From NCBI GenBank assembly GCA_003154055.1, contig PMCH01000103.1, positions 1,659 to 10,422 of the forward strand: a stretch of DNA of 8,764 bases. Direction: 5' to 3'. This DNA comes from Acidobacteriaceae bacterium (GTDB lineage Bacteria > Acidobacteriota > Terriglobia > Terriglobales > Acidobacteriaceae). Position 1 is the first letter of the stretch. Every line of letters begins with the position of its first letter. The position numbers were made by a program, and so were the translations under genes. Positions 1-6,383 of this stretch are shown piece by piece. The notes under the pieces are model-generated. The model was not told the DNA's origin. It saw only the letters and a list, made by a program, of their open reading frames with translations, and ran no database searches.

Positions 1-28
1 TGGGAAACGAATCGGTATGCGAGGCGGC

Positions 29-1168
29 TTAGCTGACTTCGGCCGAATTACGCTGTCGGTGCAGTTCCGAGAGAAAATCGGTCTGTTCGAGGCTGTCGCC
101 CGTCCTCAGCAAATCGAGCAAAGGATCCTCAGCGTCGGCGGCAGCATCGGGCTTGCGATTGAGTTCTTCGGGACTGGCCATCAGGGAACGAGGAGAGATT
201 TCCAGCAGCGGAGTAGCCCCGGGCTGGCCGGTGAGAAACTCGATGAAATCCCCCACGCTTTTCCGCTGTTCTTCGGTGCGCGCAGGGAATTCAATTCCCA
301 TGCCGTGCGCCGGATGCATGACCCGCACACAACCTTCGGTGTGAATCTCCATCCCGGCTGCCTTCAGGCACAGGTCCACGGAAGAGGATTGCGGGAAGGG
401 GGACTCGGTCTCGACGTAACAACCTCCCAGACTCATGTCGGTCAGCTTGCATTGACTAACGGGATCGGGCTCTTCGGGCATGGCGTCGTGGGCGTGCGCC
501 GCCATCCACTCCCCCAGTTCCTCGCGCATGGAGACGTCCATGTCCAGGAAGCGGAGACCGGTTTGTCCGTTCGGGTTGGTCCATGCCACTTGGGTGTCGC
601 CCTCGATTTTTCCACCGGTTTCCGGTAACTCAAAGGTGACGCGCACCAGGCCAACGGACGCGAGTGGCTTGGCCACCAGAACGTCCATTCCGCCCGTGCT
701 CAGGTCAAGGAGGATGCCTTCGAGATTCGGATCTTCCTCGGTATGGAGTGAGACCGCGGCCTGGACGGGAACGCGAAAAGTCCGCCGCCTTTCCCGCTTG
801 AGCAGGGCAGTTGCGGCCCGCAGAGTAGCGGTGGCCTGATCGTGCGTAATGGGCTTGGTCAGGATGAAATGGGCGCCCGCGCCTAGAATGGCGCGAATCT
901 GTGAAGTATCGCTGACCAGGGCGACCGTGACTGGTGGATTCCCGTGCTCCGCGGGCGTCTGGTGGCGATTCGATTCCAGGACCAGGGCTGCGGTTGCCGG
1001 GTCCTCGAAGTCCACGATGACTTGGTCGAAGCGCTCTTCCGACAAACGAGCGACGGCGACCTCGACCGCGCTTGAGCGATCCACCGCGACGCCAAAGTTC
1101 GCCAACACCTGAGTCAGCGTCTCGGCCGCCTGATCATCCTTGGACACCAGCAATGCCTGCAATATCAT
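29..1168 (-). CDS. REC-PilZ-PilZ-like signalling protein (379 aa)
   Basis: This looks like a cytoplasmic c-di-GMP-related signalling protein. Residues about 1-118 resemble a response-regulator receiver domain: acidic pair D11/D12, candidate phospho-acceptor D53, S86 at the Thr/Ser position and K105-P106. Residues about 124-225 form a PilZ domain with the RxxxR arginines (R128, R132) and the D155-x-S157-x-x-G motif that bind c-di-GMP in known PilZ proteins. Residues about 238-312 look like a second PilZ core (D244-x-S246-x-x-G249) without an RxxxR motif, so it probably does not bind the nucleotide. The tail after about 323 is hydrophilic and low in complexity. There are no membrane segments or output enzyme domain. 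An AGGAGG lies 10 bases before the ATG, which supports this start. It follows the 86-aa gene by 31 bases and is probably co-transcribed. The domain calls are good; the output is unknown. Confidence 0.88.
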   Translation of the reverse strand: MILQALLVSKDDQAAETLTQVLANFGVAVDRSSAVEVAVARLSEERFDQVIVDFEDPATAALVLESNRHQTPAEHGNPPVTVALVSDTSQIRAILGAGAHFILTKPITHDQATATLRAATALLKRERRRTFRVPVQAAVSLHTEEDPNLEGILLDLSTGGMDVLVAKPLASVGLVRVTFELPETGGKIEGDTQVAWTNPNGQTGLRFLDMDVSMREELGEWMAAHAHDAMPEEPDPVSQCKLTDMSLGGCYVETESPFPQSSSVDLCLKAAGMEIHTEGCVRVMHPAHGMGIEFPARTEEQRKSVGDFIEFLTGQPGATPLLEISPRSLMASPEELNRKPDAAADAEDPLLDLLRTGDSLEQTDFLSELHRQRNSAEVS

Positions 1169-1199
1169 CGGAGCGGAGCCTCCTGGCCGCCTCTACGAC

Positions 1200-1460
1200 C
1201 TACGGCCAGCGGGGTGTTACGCTGCGAGCCGGTTTGCCTGCGGTGGTCGAAGATTGAGCGCCCGCTTTGGCCGCCATGGCCGATTGAGTTTCTTCGTCCA
1301 CTTCTGCCAATACCGCGCTGTCATCCTCGGCTTCGTTTTCAGCCAGCAGGGGAGCGACTTCGCGGAGTTTCTCGGCGGCTTGCTGCAGCATCTCGATTTG
1401 TTTGCCCAACTGCGCATACTGCGCCTGCTTGCGACGCAGAACCTCGTGAATATCCTTCAT
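1200..1460 (-). CDS. Small coiled-coil hypothetical protein (86 aa)
   Basis: I do not recognise a named family. Residues about 3-45 are rich in Gln, Lys, Glu, Leu and Ala with heptad-like spacing, starting MKDIHEVLRRKQAQYAQLGK, and should form an amphipathic or coiled-coil helix. The rest is an acidic stretch (around EDDSAVLAEVDEE) and then a Ser/Thr/Ala/Pro-rich tail that is likely disordered. There is no signal peptide or membrane segment. A purine-rich GGGGGT precedes the ATG by a few bases, and a sigma-70-like promoter sits directly upstream. It is the first gene of a likely two-gene unit with the REC-PilZ gene, so it may be a partner of that protein or a small regulator; this is inferred from position only. 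Confidence 0.72.
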   Translation of the reverse strand: MKDIHEVLRRKQAQYAQLGKQIEMLQQAAEKLREVAPLLAENEAEDDSAVLAEVDEETQSAMAAKAGAQSSTTAGKPARSVTPRWP

Positions 1461-1477
1461 ACTACCCCCTGCGCCTG

Positions 1478-1506
1478 ACTGTAGGTTTGGGCGCTAGTAA
1501 CGTCAA
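1478..1506 (-). promoter_or_regulatory. Sigma-70-type promoter for the coiled-coil/REC-PilZ unit
   Basis: On the minus strand TTGACG (1506-1501, 5 of 6 to consensus) is followed after exactly 17 bases by TACAGT (1483-1478, 4 of 6). Transcription would start near 1471, giving a leader of only about 10 bases that holds the GGGGGT ribosome binding site and then the ATG at 1460. Predicted from sequence only. Confidence 0.55.
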
Positions 1507-1785
1507 TTGCAATCCCGCGTATCGCGGTTACGGCGGTAACGGAACGAGGGCGGCGGAAACACCCCGCGGAGACACCCCCAAGAGCGCAACACGAAGGGCC
1601 TCCATCGGACCAGATTCGAAGCCAGGTGGCCCGTCCGTGTCGATTGCCAGTCATGGGGTCGCGGGAGAAGCAGAGAAGGGCGGGCCGCAAAGACCGTGCG
1701 TGCTCAGATGTCCGCCAGGAGAGGGGCCGCCTCGGCGAACACCAGGCGGGGCGCCGGGTTCCAGGAGAGGAGTGGTTCCGACAAT
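1507..1785. other. Intergenic region, no supported gene
   Basis: Between the promoter of the coiled-coil gene and the terminator of the PEP-CTERM gene there is no convincing coding region; the open frames here are Arg/Pro-rich by composition and lack family resemblance. The only structure I see is a pair of adjacent small hairpins at 1515-1540 (CCGCG-TAT-CGCGG, then GTTAC-GGCG-GTAAC), just upstream of the -35 element. Confidence 0.6.
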
Positions 1786-1813
1786 GAAAAACCCCGCCCA
1801 TCAAGGGCGGGGT
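1786..1813 (-). terminator. Intrinsic terminator of the PEP-CTERM gene
   Basis: A perfect 8-bp GC stem (CCCCGCCC at 1792-1799 pairing with GGGCGGGG at 1805-1812, plus an A-T closing pair) has a 5-base loop. Read on the minus strand it is followed by TTTTT (complement of 1791-1787). It begins about 32 bases past the stop codon at 1845. This is a textbook factor-independent terminator in the minus orientation. Confidence 0.9.
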
Positions 1814-1844
1814 ATGAGTTGAGTGTCTTGGGCGAACCTAAGTC

Positions 1845-2450
1845 TTACGTCCGCGCGACCAGTTTGCGGCGGACCATGCCCGCAATTCCCACCAAGCCGG
1901 TACCTAGCAAGCCGAGAGTACCGGGCTCAGGAACCACGAGGTGAGTGTTTCCACCCGTCACGTGGCCGATGCCCTTGGCGAGCTGAGCGCCAACCGTAAC
2001 AATCGTCTGAGTGGTCGTGCCATGCACGAGCCGCCCGTTAAAGTCAGTTCCCGAAATATTCCCGCTGAGCTGGAACGTCAAGGTCTGCCCGTTGTGGCTG
2101 ACCAGGGTCCAAGAGACGTTGCCGGTGAAAGCCCCGTTGAAGATCACGCCCTTTGGCTGCCCGAAGTTGCCTTTTCCAGTTACCACGAAGCTCGATCCCA
2201 CGCTGGAGAATGTCGCGCCCGTCATAATGTTGCCGCTCAGTAAGGCGCCTGTTGAGTAGCTGACCGAGCCCAGTGAGTGGCCGGCAGGTGCAACGATCCC
2301 GTTGAACTGTGCAAGTTGGGATCCCTTCGAAGTGATGCCCGCGTTTGAAATTGAAATCGTGCCGCCCTTGTTAACAAGATCAATTCCGCTCGCCCAAGCC
2401 GCGATTGGCAATACCAACGCCAACAGTGCCAAAACCAACACTCGTCTCAT
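1845..2450 (-). CDS. PEP-CTERM sorting domain-containing secreted protein (201 aa)
   Basis: This is an exported protein carrying the C-terminal sorting signal processed by exosortase. Residues 1-21 form a signal peptide (MRRVLVLALLALVLPIAAWA, then SG). The mature part (about 22-170) is Gly/Ser/Thr/Asn-rich with alternating hydrophobics, suggesting a beta-rich domain, and has almost no Cys. At 173-176 comes V-P-E-P, then a hydrophobic helix (GTLGLLGTGLVGIAGM) and a basic end beginning RRK, which is the PEP-CTERM tripartite signal. Family knowledge: such proteins are cut by exosortase and are linked to exopolysaccharide or surface matrix; neither exosortase nor polysaccharide genes are in this window. 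GGGAGGA (2462-2456) lies 5 bases before the ATG. The gene stands alone with its own terminator. The molecular function is unknown. Confidence 0.9.
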   Translation of the reverse strand: MRRVLVLALLALVLPIAAWASGIDLVNKGGTISISNAGITSKGSQLAQFNGIVAPAGHSLGSVSYSTGALLSGNIMTGATFSSVGSSFVVTGKGNFGQPKGVIFNGAFTGNVSWTLVSHNGQTLTFQLSGNISGTDFNGRLVHGTTTQTIVTVGAQLAKGIGHVTGGNTHLVVPEPGTLGLLGTGLVGIAGMVRRKLVART

Positions 2451-2496
2451 AGTCGTCCTCCCAAGAAACCTGTCTGCCTTGCTTTTTTGAGCTTGT

Positions 2497-2515
2497 CTAT
2501 CTGCGTCTAAGATAG
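2497..2515 (-). other. Leader hairpin of the PEP-CTERM mRNA
   Basis: CTATCT (2497-2502) and AGATAG (2510-2515) form a 6-bp stem with a 7-base loop. If transcription starts about 12 bases past the -12 element (near 2524), this hairpin sits close to the 5' end of the transcript, about 47 bases before the ATG. It could stabilise the mRNA; a riboswitch-like role is not supported. Confidence 0.3.
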
Positions 2516-2534
2516 GGATCGCCTAGCCTTAATG

Positions 2535-2550
2535 TGCACTTTCGCTGCCA
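2535..2550 (-). promoter_or_regulatory. Sigma-54 (RpoN) -24/-12 promoter of the PEP-CTERM gene
   Basis: On the minus strand, 2550 down to 2535 reads TGGCAG-CGAAA-GTGCA. This matches the consensus TGGCAC-N5-TTGCA at 14 positions including all N, with the invariant GG and GC exactly 10 bases apart. It lies 85 bases upstream of the start codon, pointing at the PEP-CTERM gene. Family knowledge: PEP-CTERM genes in several bacteria depend on sigma-54 with the PrsK/PrsR two-component system. No PrsK/PrsR gene is visible in this window. Confidence 0.68.
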
Positions 2551-2555
2551 AAAGT

Positions 2556-2924
2556 AACCAGGTAGACAGTTCCTTGTTTATCTATATCTTACAAGCGGGT
2601 CGTCCAGAAACCGTTTTTCGCAAGGTGAAATTGTCTGCACACTTGCATCTCTGCCATTCGTTTGCCCCTCATCCCGACCGTTCTTCGGATCGGCCCCGCT
2701 GGGAGCCTTCAGGAAGTCAAGAACCCATCGCCTCTCCAAGCCTCGCGACTTCAAGAACCAGACGCGAGCGTGGCCGCCCACGCTGACGGGGGTGAGAGGG
2801 TCGCATGGTCCAGCGGTTGCCGAGTGGCTCTTTCGTGCCATCCCCCACCCTCGAAAGTGGTCTTCCGCGTTAATGGAGGTTTTCATATCTTGGCGGTGAG
2901 CAGTTCTGGGGGAGGGCTGTTCGG
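2556..2924. other. Intergenic region, no supported gene
   Basis: This stretch of about 370 bases lies between the sigma-54 element and the hairpin at 2925. Open frames on both strands (for example 2578-2886 minus, 2662-2943 plus) have no ribosome binding site, no recognisable family and compositions unlike the neighbouring genes. The part at 2620-2750 is where an activator of the sigma-54 promoter would be expected to bind, and it contains TGCA-CACT-TGCA at 2636-2647. A weak GTGCC...CCACCCTCGAAAGTGG stem lies near 2836-2862. Confidence 0.5.
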
Positions 2925-2954
2925 GCGTCCCGTGATTCTTTGAATCCGGGACGC
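2925..2954. terminator. Strong 13-bp hairpin, probable transcription terminator
   Basis: GCGTCCCG (2925-2932), a bulged T, GATTC (2934-2938), loop TTT, GAATC (2942-2946) and CGGGACGC (2947-2954) pair along 13 bp. It starts 19 bases after the stop codon of the minus-strand oxidoreductase, so it probably ends that operon. The T-rich flank (TTCTTATTTT, 2955-2964) is however on the plus-strand exit side, which would favour plus-strand termination. It may act both ways or simply protect the 3' end. Confidence 0.6.
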
Positions 2955-2973
2955 TTCTTATTTTGGGGCGGAA

Positions 2974-3990
2974 TCAGCGCGGCACGCTTCTGTCCAGGAT
3001 ATTCACCTCTTCGCTTTTTCCCGACGACAAACTCCGGTACGCGGCATCCAGAATGATCTGGTTCTGCCAGCCCTCTTCCCCGGGAACAGGAAACGGCCGC
3101 GCATTCTCGATCGCAGCAGCAAAGCTGTCCACCTGATGCGCATAGGCAAGGTGGTTGGAAAGCGTCTCACTGCTCCCAATCTGTCGATCGCGCCACAGTT
3201 CGACAGTGACCGGTTTGTCCACGGTGAGTCCGTCATCGGCGCGCAGCACGCCTGCATCGCCGACGATTTCAAGCGGCGTCCGATACCCCACACGAGTGGA
3301 GACCAGCACGGTCGCCAGCGTCCCGCGGGAGAACTCCAGGGTCAGAATGGCGACCGCCTCGACATCGCCGGACCGCGCATCCGATCGGCCGAGCGCCATG
3401 ACGCGGCGCGGTTCATCCTGCAGGATGAACCGCAGCGTATCCACGCAATGGACCCCGACATCGGCCACGGGGCCGCCGGCGGCGACGGCGCGGTTATAGA
3501 GCCAGGTGCGCCCGTGCCCGCTTCCCAGATACGAGAATTCCGCTCGCGCAAAAACGGGTCGCCCGATGGCGCCGCTGGCAATGTGCTCCCTGATCCTCGC
3601 CGTGCTTTCTTCAAAGCGAAAGATGTGGGCGACGCCGAGCAGCACCCCGGCTTTACGAGCTGATTCCACCATCTGGCGGCACTCATCCGCGTTCATCGCC
3701 ATGGGTTTTTCGCACAACACCGGCTTGCCGGCTCGAACGGCGGCGAGTACATCCGCCAAATGGCACACATCGGGACTGGTTACGAGCACCGCGTCCACCT
3801 CGGGGCAGCGGCACAATTCCCCGGTCGAAGTGAATGCCTGCGGGATTCCGTACTCTCTGGCGGAGGCAGCAGCCTTCTGTGGATCGCGGCGGGAGAGAGC
3901 GGACACCTTACAGCTCTTGGCCAGTGCAAAACCGGGCATCAGACGCCGTACCGCGTGCAAACCGAAACCGGCAATACCGAAACGAATCAT
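2974..3990 (-). CDS. Gfo/Idh/MocA family oxidoreductase (338 aa)
   Basis: This is an NAD(P)-dependent oxidoreductase of the glucose-fructose oxidoreductase/inositol dehydrogenase family. Numbered from the chosen start, residues 3-12 hold the dinucleotide-binding loop (RFGIAGFGLH, GxxGxG). Residues 94-96 are the E-K-P motif with the catalytic lysine, and the stretch around 172-187 (GGPVADVGVHCVDTLRF) carries the conserved D177 and H181 of the active site. The C-terminal half is the alpha/beta substrate domain. The length is normal for the family. I place the start at the ATG at 3990 because MIRFGIAG is the usual N terminus; the frame is open back to a TTG at 4038, but that would overlap the permease gene. 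The substrate (sugar, inositol or other polyol) cannot be told. It lies 25 bases after the permease gene and is likely in the same operon. The gene contains a perfect palindrome at 3408-3433. Confidence 0.9.
   Translation of the reverse strand: MIRFGIAGFGLHAVRRLMPGFALAKSCKVSALSRRDPQKAAASAREYGIPQAFTSTGELCRCPEVDAVLVTSPDVCHLADVLAAVRAGKPVLCEKPMAMNADECRQMVESARKAGVLLGVAHIFRFEESTARIREHIASGAIGRPVFARAEFSYLGSGHGRTWLYNRAVAAGGPVADVGVHCVDTLRFILQDEPRRVMALGRSDARSGDVEAVAILTLEFSRGTLATVLVSTRVGYRTPLEIVGDAGVLRADDGLTVDKPVTVELWRDRQIGSSETLSNHLAYAHQVDSFAAAIENARPFPVPGEEGWQNQIILDAAYRSLSSGKSEEVNILDRSVPR
3408..3433. repeat. Perfect 26-bp palindrome inside the oxidoreductase gene
   Basis: GCGGTTCATCCTG at 3408-3420 is followed directly by its exact reverse complement at 3421-3433, with no spacer and a PstI-type CTGCAG at the centre. 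It spans the codons for R-F-I-L-Q-D-E-P-R on the minus strand, so the same peptide core is also readable on the plus strand. The function is unknown; see findings. Confidence 0.95.
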
Positions 3991-4015
3991 AGGTTTTCCG
4001 TGAATTAGCGAACCC

Positions 4016-5329
4016 TTACGTGTAGGGATAAAAGACAAAGAACAGCAGTGACAACCCGGTCAACACCCACAGCGCCGGACGGACCTCCCGCACGCGGCCA
4101 GAGACCAGTTTGCAGAAAGGATACAGCACGAACCCGGCCGTCATGCCGATGCCCACGTTGTAGGTGAAAGCCATGAGGGTAATCACGCCGAAGGCAGGAA
4201 CCAGTTCAGTGAGGTCATCGAAAGGGATGCGCGTAATCGGAGTGAGCATGAGCAGGCCGACAAAGACGAGCGCTGGCCCATAGGCCTGGGGTGGAATGGT
4301 CGAAATGAAAGGTGCGAAGAACAGGGTGCACGCAAAACAGAGTGCGGTCGTGACGGCGGTCAATCCGGAGCGGCCCCCGGCCTCCACTCCGGTTGCCGAT
4401 TCAATATAGGCGCCCGAGGTTGTGGTTCCGACCAGCGCCGCGAACGTGGTTGCCAGCGCGTCTGCCATCATGGGCCGCTCAATCTGGGGCAGGTTGCCGT
4501 CCTTGTCGAGAAAGCCGGCGCGCGCGGAAACGCCGATCAACGTGCCCATGGTGTCGACAAAGGACATCACGAAGATGGTGAGCACGACGGGAAAGAATCC
4601 CCAGGTAAACAGGCTGTGCAGGTCCAGTTGGAAAAGAACGGGCTGAAGGCTGGGAGGGCGGCCCACCCACGCGGTGGGCGCAGGCGCGAGTCGAGTGGCG
4701 AAGGCGAGCAGAGTCGTCGCCAGTACGCCGGTGAGGATGGCGGCAGGGAAGCGGCGGATGGAGAGGACGGTCATCAGCAGGAATCCGAAAATTGCCAGCA
4801 GGACCGAGGCCGAAGTCAGATGTCCCGCTCGCACGGGCGCTCCCGGCGAACCGAGCGCGACGATGCCAGTCTCGTTCAGCCCGATGAAAGCCAGGAACAA
4901 GCCGATGCCGACGGCGTAGCTGTAGCGCAGTGTGGCGGGAATGGCGTCGACCACCCACTGCCGCAGCCGAAACAGGGTGAGCAGGATAAACAGGACACCG
5001 GCCACGAACACCGCGCCCAGAGCGCTCTGCCACGTGTAGCCGAGCACATGCACCACGGTGAAAGCGATGAAGGCGTTCTCGCCCATGTACGGGGCAATCG
5101 CGAAGGGGCGATTCGCGTACAGTCCCATCAGGAGCGTGCCGAAAATGGCCGTGAGAATGGTGGCGGTGAGAGAAGCCTCGGCAGGGATGCCTGCGGTCTT
5201 CAGGATGGCGGGGTTGACCGCCACGATGTACGCCATCGTGAAGAAGGTGGTGAGTCCGGCGACCACTTCGCGCCGGACGGTGGTCTGGTGACTGGAGAGA
5301 CCAAAGAAGTGGTTGAGACGAGAGGCCAT
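4016..5329 (-). CDS. NCS2 family purine/xanthine-type permease (437 aa)
   Basis: This is an inner-membrane nucleobase transporter of the NCS2 (AzgA/PbuG-like) family, expected to import purines such as adenine, guanine or hypoxanthine by proton symport. About 12-14 hydrophobic segments run through the protein. Family marks, numbered from the chosen start: GLTTFFTMAYIVAVNP at about 25-40, FAIAPYMGENAF at 76-87, FVDTMGT at 257-263 and GTTTSGAYIESATG from 301. The length is normal. I use the ATG at 5329 (MASRLNHFFGLS); the frame extends to a TTG at 5371, but that extension (around SINNQKST) is just a repeat sequence translated. There is no clear ribosome binding site before the ATG, and the start lies in one arm of an 18-bp inverted repeat. 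It sits between the dehydratase and the oxidoreductase genes. The exact substrate is uncertain. Confidence 0.9.
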   Translation of the reverse strand: MASRLNHFFGLSSHQTTVRREVVAGLTTFFTMAYIVAVNPAILKTAGIPAEASLTATILTAIFGTLLMGLYANRPFAIAPYMGENAFIAFTVVHVLGYTWQSALGAVFVAGVLFILLTLFRLRQWVVDAIPATLRYSYAVGIGLFLAFIGLNETGIVALGSPGAPVRAGHLTSASVLLAIFGFLLMTVLSIRRFPAAILTGVLATTLLAFATRLAPAPTAWVGRPPSLQPVLFQLDLHSLFTWGFFPVVLTIFVMSFVDTMGTLIGVSARAGFLDKDGNLPQIERPMMADALATTFAALVGTTTSGAYIESATGVEAGGRSGLTAVTTALCFACTLFFAPFISTIPPQAYGPALVFVGLLMLTPITRIPFDDLTELVPAFGVITLMAFTYNVGIGMTAGFVLYPFCKLVSGRVREVRPALWVLTGLSLLFFVFYPYT

Positions 5330-5400
5330 TGTTGATTTCTGATTGTTAATTGAAGTGCGAGAGGGTTTCAATCAGAAATCAACAATCAAGAATCAACAAT
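5328..5400. repeat. AT-rich inverted and tandem repeat at the permease start
   Basis: ATTGTTGATTTCTGATTG (5328-5345) is matched perfectly by its inverse CAATCAGAAATCAACAAT (5369-5386) across a 23-base loop. A third, direct copy CAATCAAGAATCAACAAT (5383-5400, 16 of 18 identical) follows with a 4-base overlap, making a 14-base tandem period. In the minus-strand mRNA the 3' arm includes the A and U of the permease start codon. It fills most of the 87-base gap after the dehydratase gene. Confidence 0.92.
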
Positions 5401-5416
5401 AGTGACTACCGCGGTT

Positions 5417-6379
5417 TCAGTCTCTGCGAATTTCAGCCAGTAATTTCGGATCGATGTTTCCGCCGCTGATGACCGCGACGTTGATCTCTGTCTTCGGCAA
5501 CTCGGTGGCGTGGAAAAGGAAGGCTGCCACCGTCACCGACCCGCTCGGTTCCGCGAGGGTCTTGGTGTTCTGACTCAGAACCTGCGTTGCTTGCCGAATC
5601 TCGCTTTCGGTTACGCCGACGATGTCATCCACATAAGCGCGGATATGCTCGAAGTTCAGCGCTCCGATGCTCTGCGTTCGCAGTCCGTCGGCCAGTGTCT
5701 GAGTAACCTGCTCTGCTGTGAACGACACGATGTGCCCGGCGCGCAGGCTGGCCCGCGCATCACCTGCGAGCTCGGGTTCCACGCCGATGATCTTCACGCT
5801 GGGCTTGCTCAGTTTCAGCGCCGCCGACACCCCGCTGATCAGGCCTCCGCCGCCGACCGGAACCAGTACGGTCTCAACCTGGGGCATGTCTTCCAGGATT
5901 TCGAGTCCCACGGTCCCCTGACCGGCGATGATTTTTTCGTCATCGTAAGGTGGGACGACGGCGTAGCCGTGCTCGGCCGCGAGTTGCTCGGCGCGCAGGC
6001 GGCGCTCTTCGCTCGATGGGCCCACCCGCACGATCTCCGCTCCCAGGGCGGCAGTGGCATCGAGCTTGTTCTGGGGAGCGTTGCCGGGCATGACGATGAT
6101 CGCCTTCACGCCCAGCGCCCGCGCCGCGTAGGCCACTCCCTGGCCATGATTGCCGCTGGAATAAGAAATCACGCCGCGGCGCCGCTCGTCTTCGCTCAGG
6201 GAGACGACCTTGTTGTAGGCCCCGCGCAGTTTGAACGCGCCGATCGGTTGCAGGTTCTCGAGTTTCAGATAGAGCTTGCGGGAGTCGGCAGCGCCGGTCC
6301 ATTCGAGAAGCGGGGTGTGGGTGGCGACGCCGTTGAGGCGCGCTTGGGCTTGACGAATGTCGTGGAGAGTAACCATCAT
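5417..6379 (-). CDS. Threonine/serine dehydratase, short form (PLP fold type II, 320 aa)
   Basis: This is a cytoplasmic pyridoxal-phosphate enzyme that deaminates threonine to 2-oxobutanoate and ammonia, and/or serine to pyruvate. PLP lysine K50 lies in GAFKLRGA (48-54 region). SSGNHG (74-79) is the substrate loop, GGGGL (176-180) the phosphate-binding glycine loop, and S305 in SGGN contacts the pyridine nitrogen. There is no C-terminal ACT domain, so it resembles the catabolic TdcB/short IlvA type rather than the isoleucine-inhibited long form. E201, A205 and D207 match the spacing of the divalent-metal site of serine racemase, so racemase activity is possible. The start is the ATG at 6379 or the next one at 6376; no ribosome binding site is visible. 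It is the first gene of the minus-strand trio and is divergent from the toxin-antitoxin module. Confidence 0.9.
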   Translation of the reverse strand: MMVTLHDIRQAQARLNGVATHTPLLEWTGAADSRKLYLKLENLQPIGAFKLRGAYNKVVSLSEDERRRGVISYSSGNHGQGVAYAARALGVKAIIVMPGNAPQNKLDATAALGAEIVRVGPSSEERRLRAEQLAAEHGYAVVPPYDDEKIIAGQGTVGLEILEDMPQVETVLVPVGGGGLISGVSAALKLSKPSVKIIGVEPELAGDARASLRAGHIVSFTAEQVTQTLADGLRTQSIGALNFEHIRAYVDDIVGVTESEIRQATQVLSQNTKTLAEPSGSVTVAAFLFHATELPKTEINVAVISGGNIDPKLLAEIRRD

Positions 6380-6383
6380 TGCT

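Noticed and set aside
1457..1804. 115-codon open frame on the minus strand spanning the coiled-coil gene promoter
   Set aside because: It crosses the promoter, overlaps the terminator stem, has Arg/Pro/Ser-rich composition typical of a chance frame in GC-rich DNA and no ribosome binding site.
2451..2550. Possible c-di-GMP or other riboswitch in the PEP-CTERM leader
   Set aside because: The leader after the predicted start is only about 74 bases with a single 6-bp hairpin, and no GEMM-type conserved segments are present.
2644..2656. Second TGGCAG...TGCA sigma-54-like sequence on the minus strand
   Set aside because: The GG and GC are only 7 bases apart instead of 10, so it cannot be a -24/-12 element.
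2805..2870. tRNA-like stretch (GCGGTTGCCGAGTGGC)
   Set aside because: It resembles a D-arm, but no T-arm GGTTCGAATCC-type sequence or acceptor stem can be placed around it.
2578..2886. 102-codon open frame on the minus strand upstream of the PEP-CTERM gene
   Set aside because: There is no ribosome binding site or recognisable family, and it ends just upstream of the sigma-54 element in what looks like regulatory DNA.
4616..5335. 239-codon open frame on the plus strand
   Set aside because: It lies wholly opposite the NCS2 permease gene; its Gly/Arg/Glu-rich, repeat-like composition is that of an antisense shadow.
5330..5371. Upstream TTG start for the permease adding 14 residues
   Set aside because: The added residues are a translation of the AT-rich repeat, there is no ribosome binding site, and the family begins near MASRLNHFFG.
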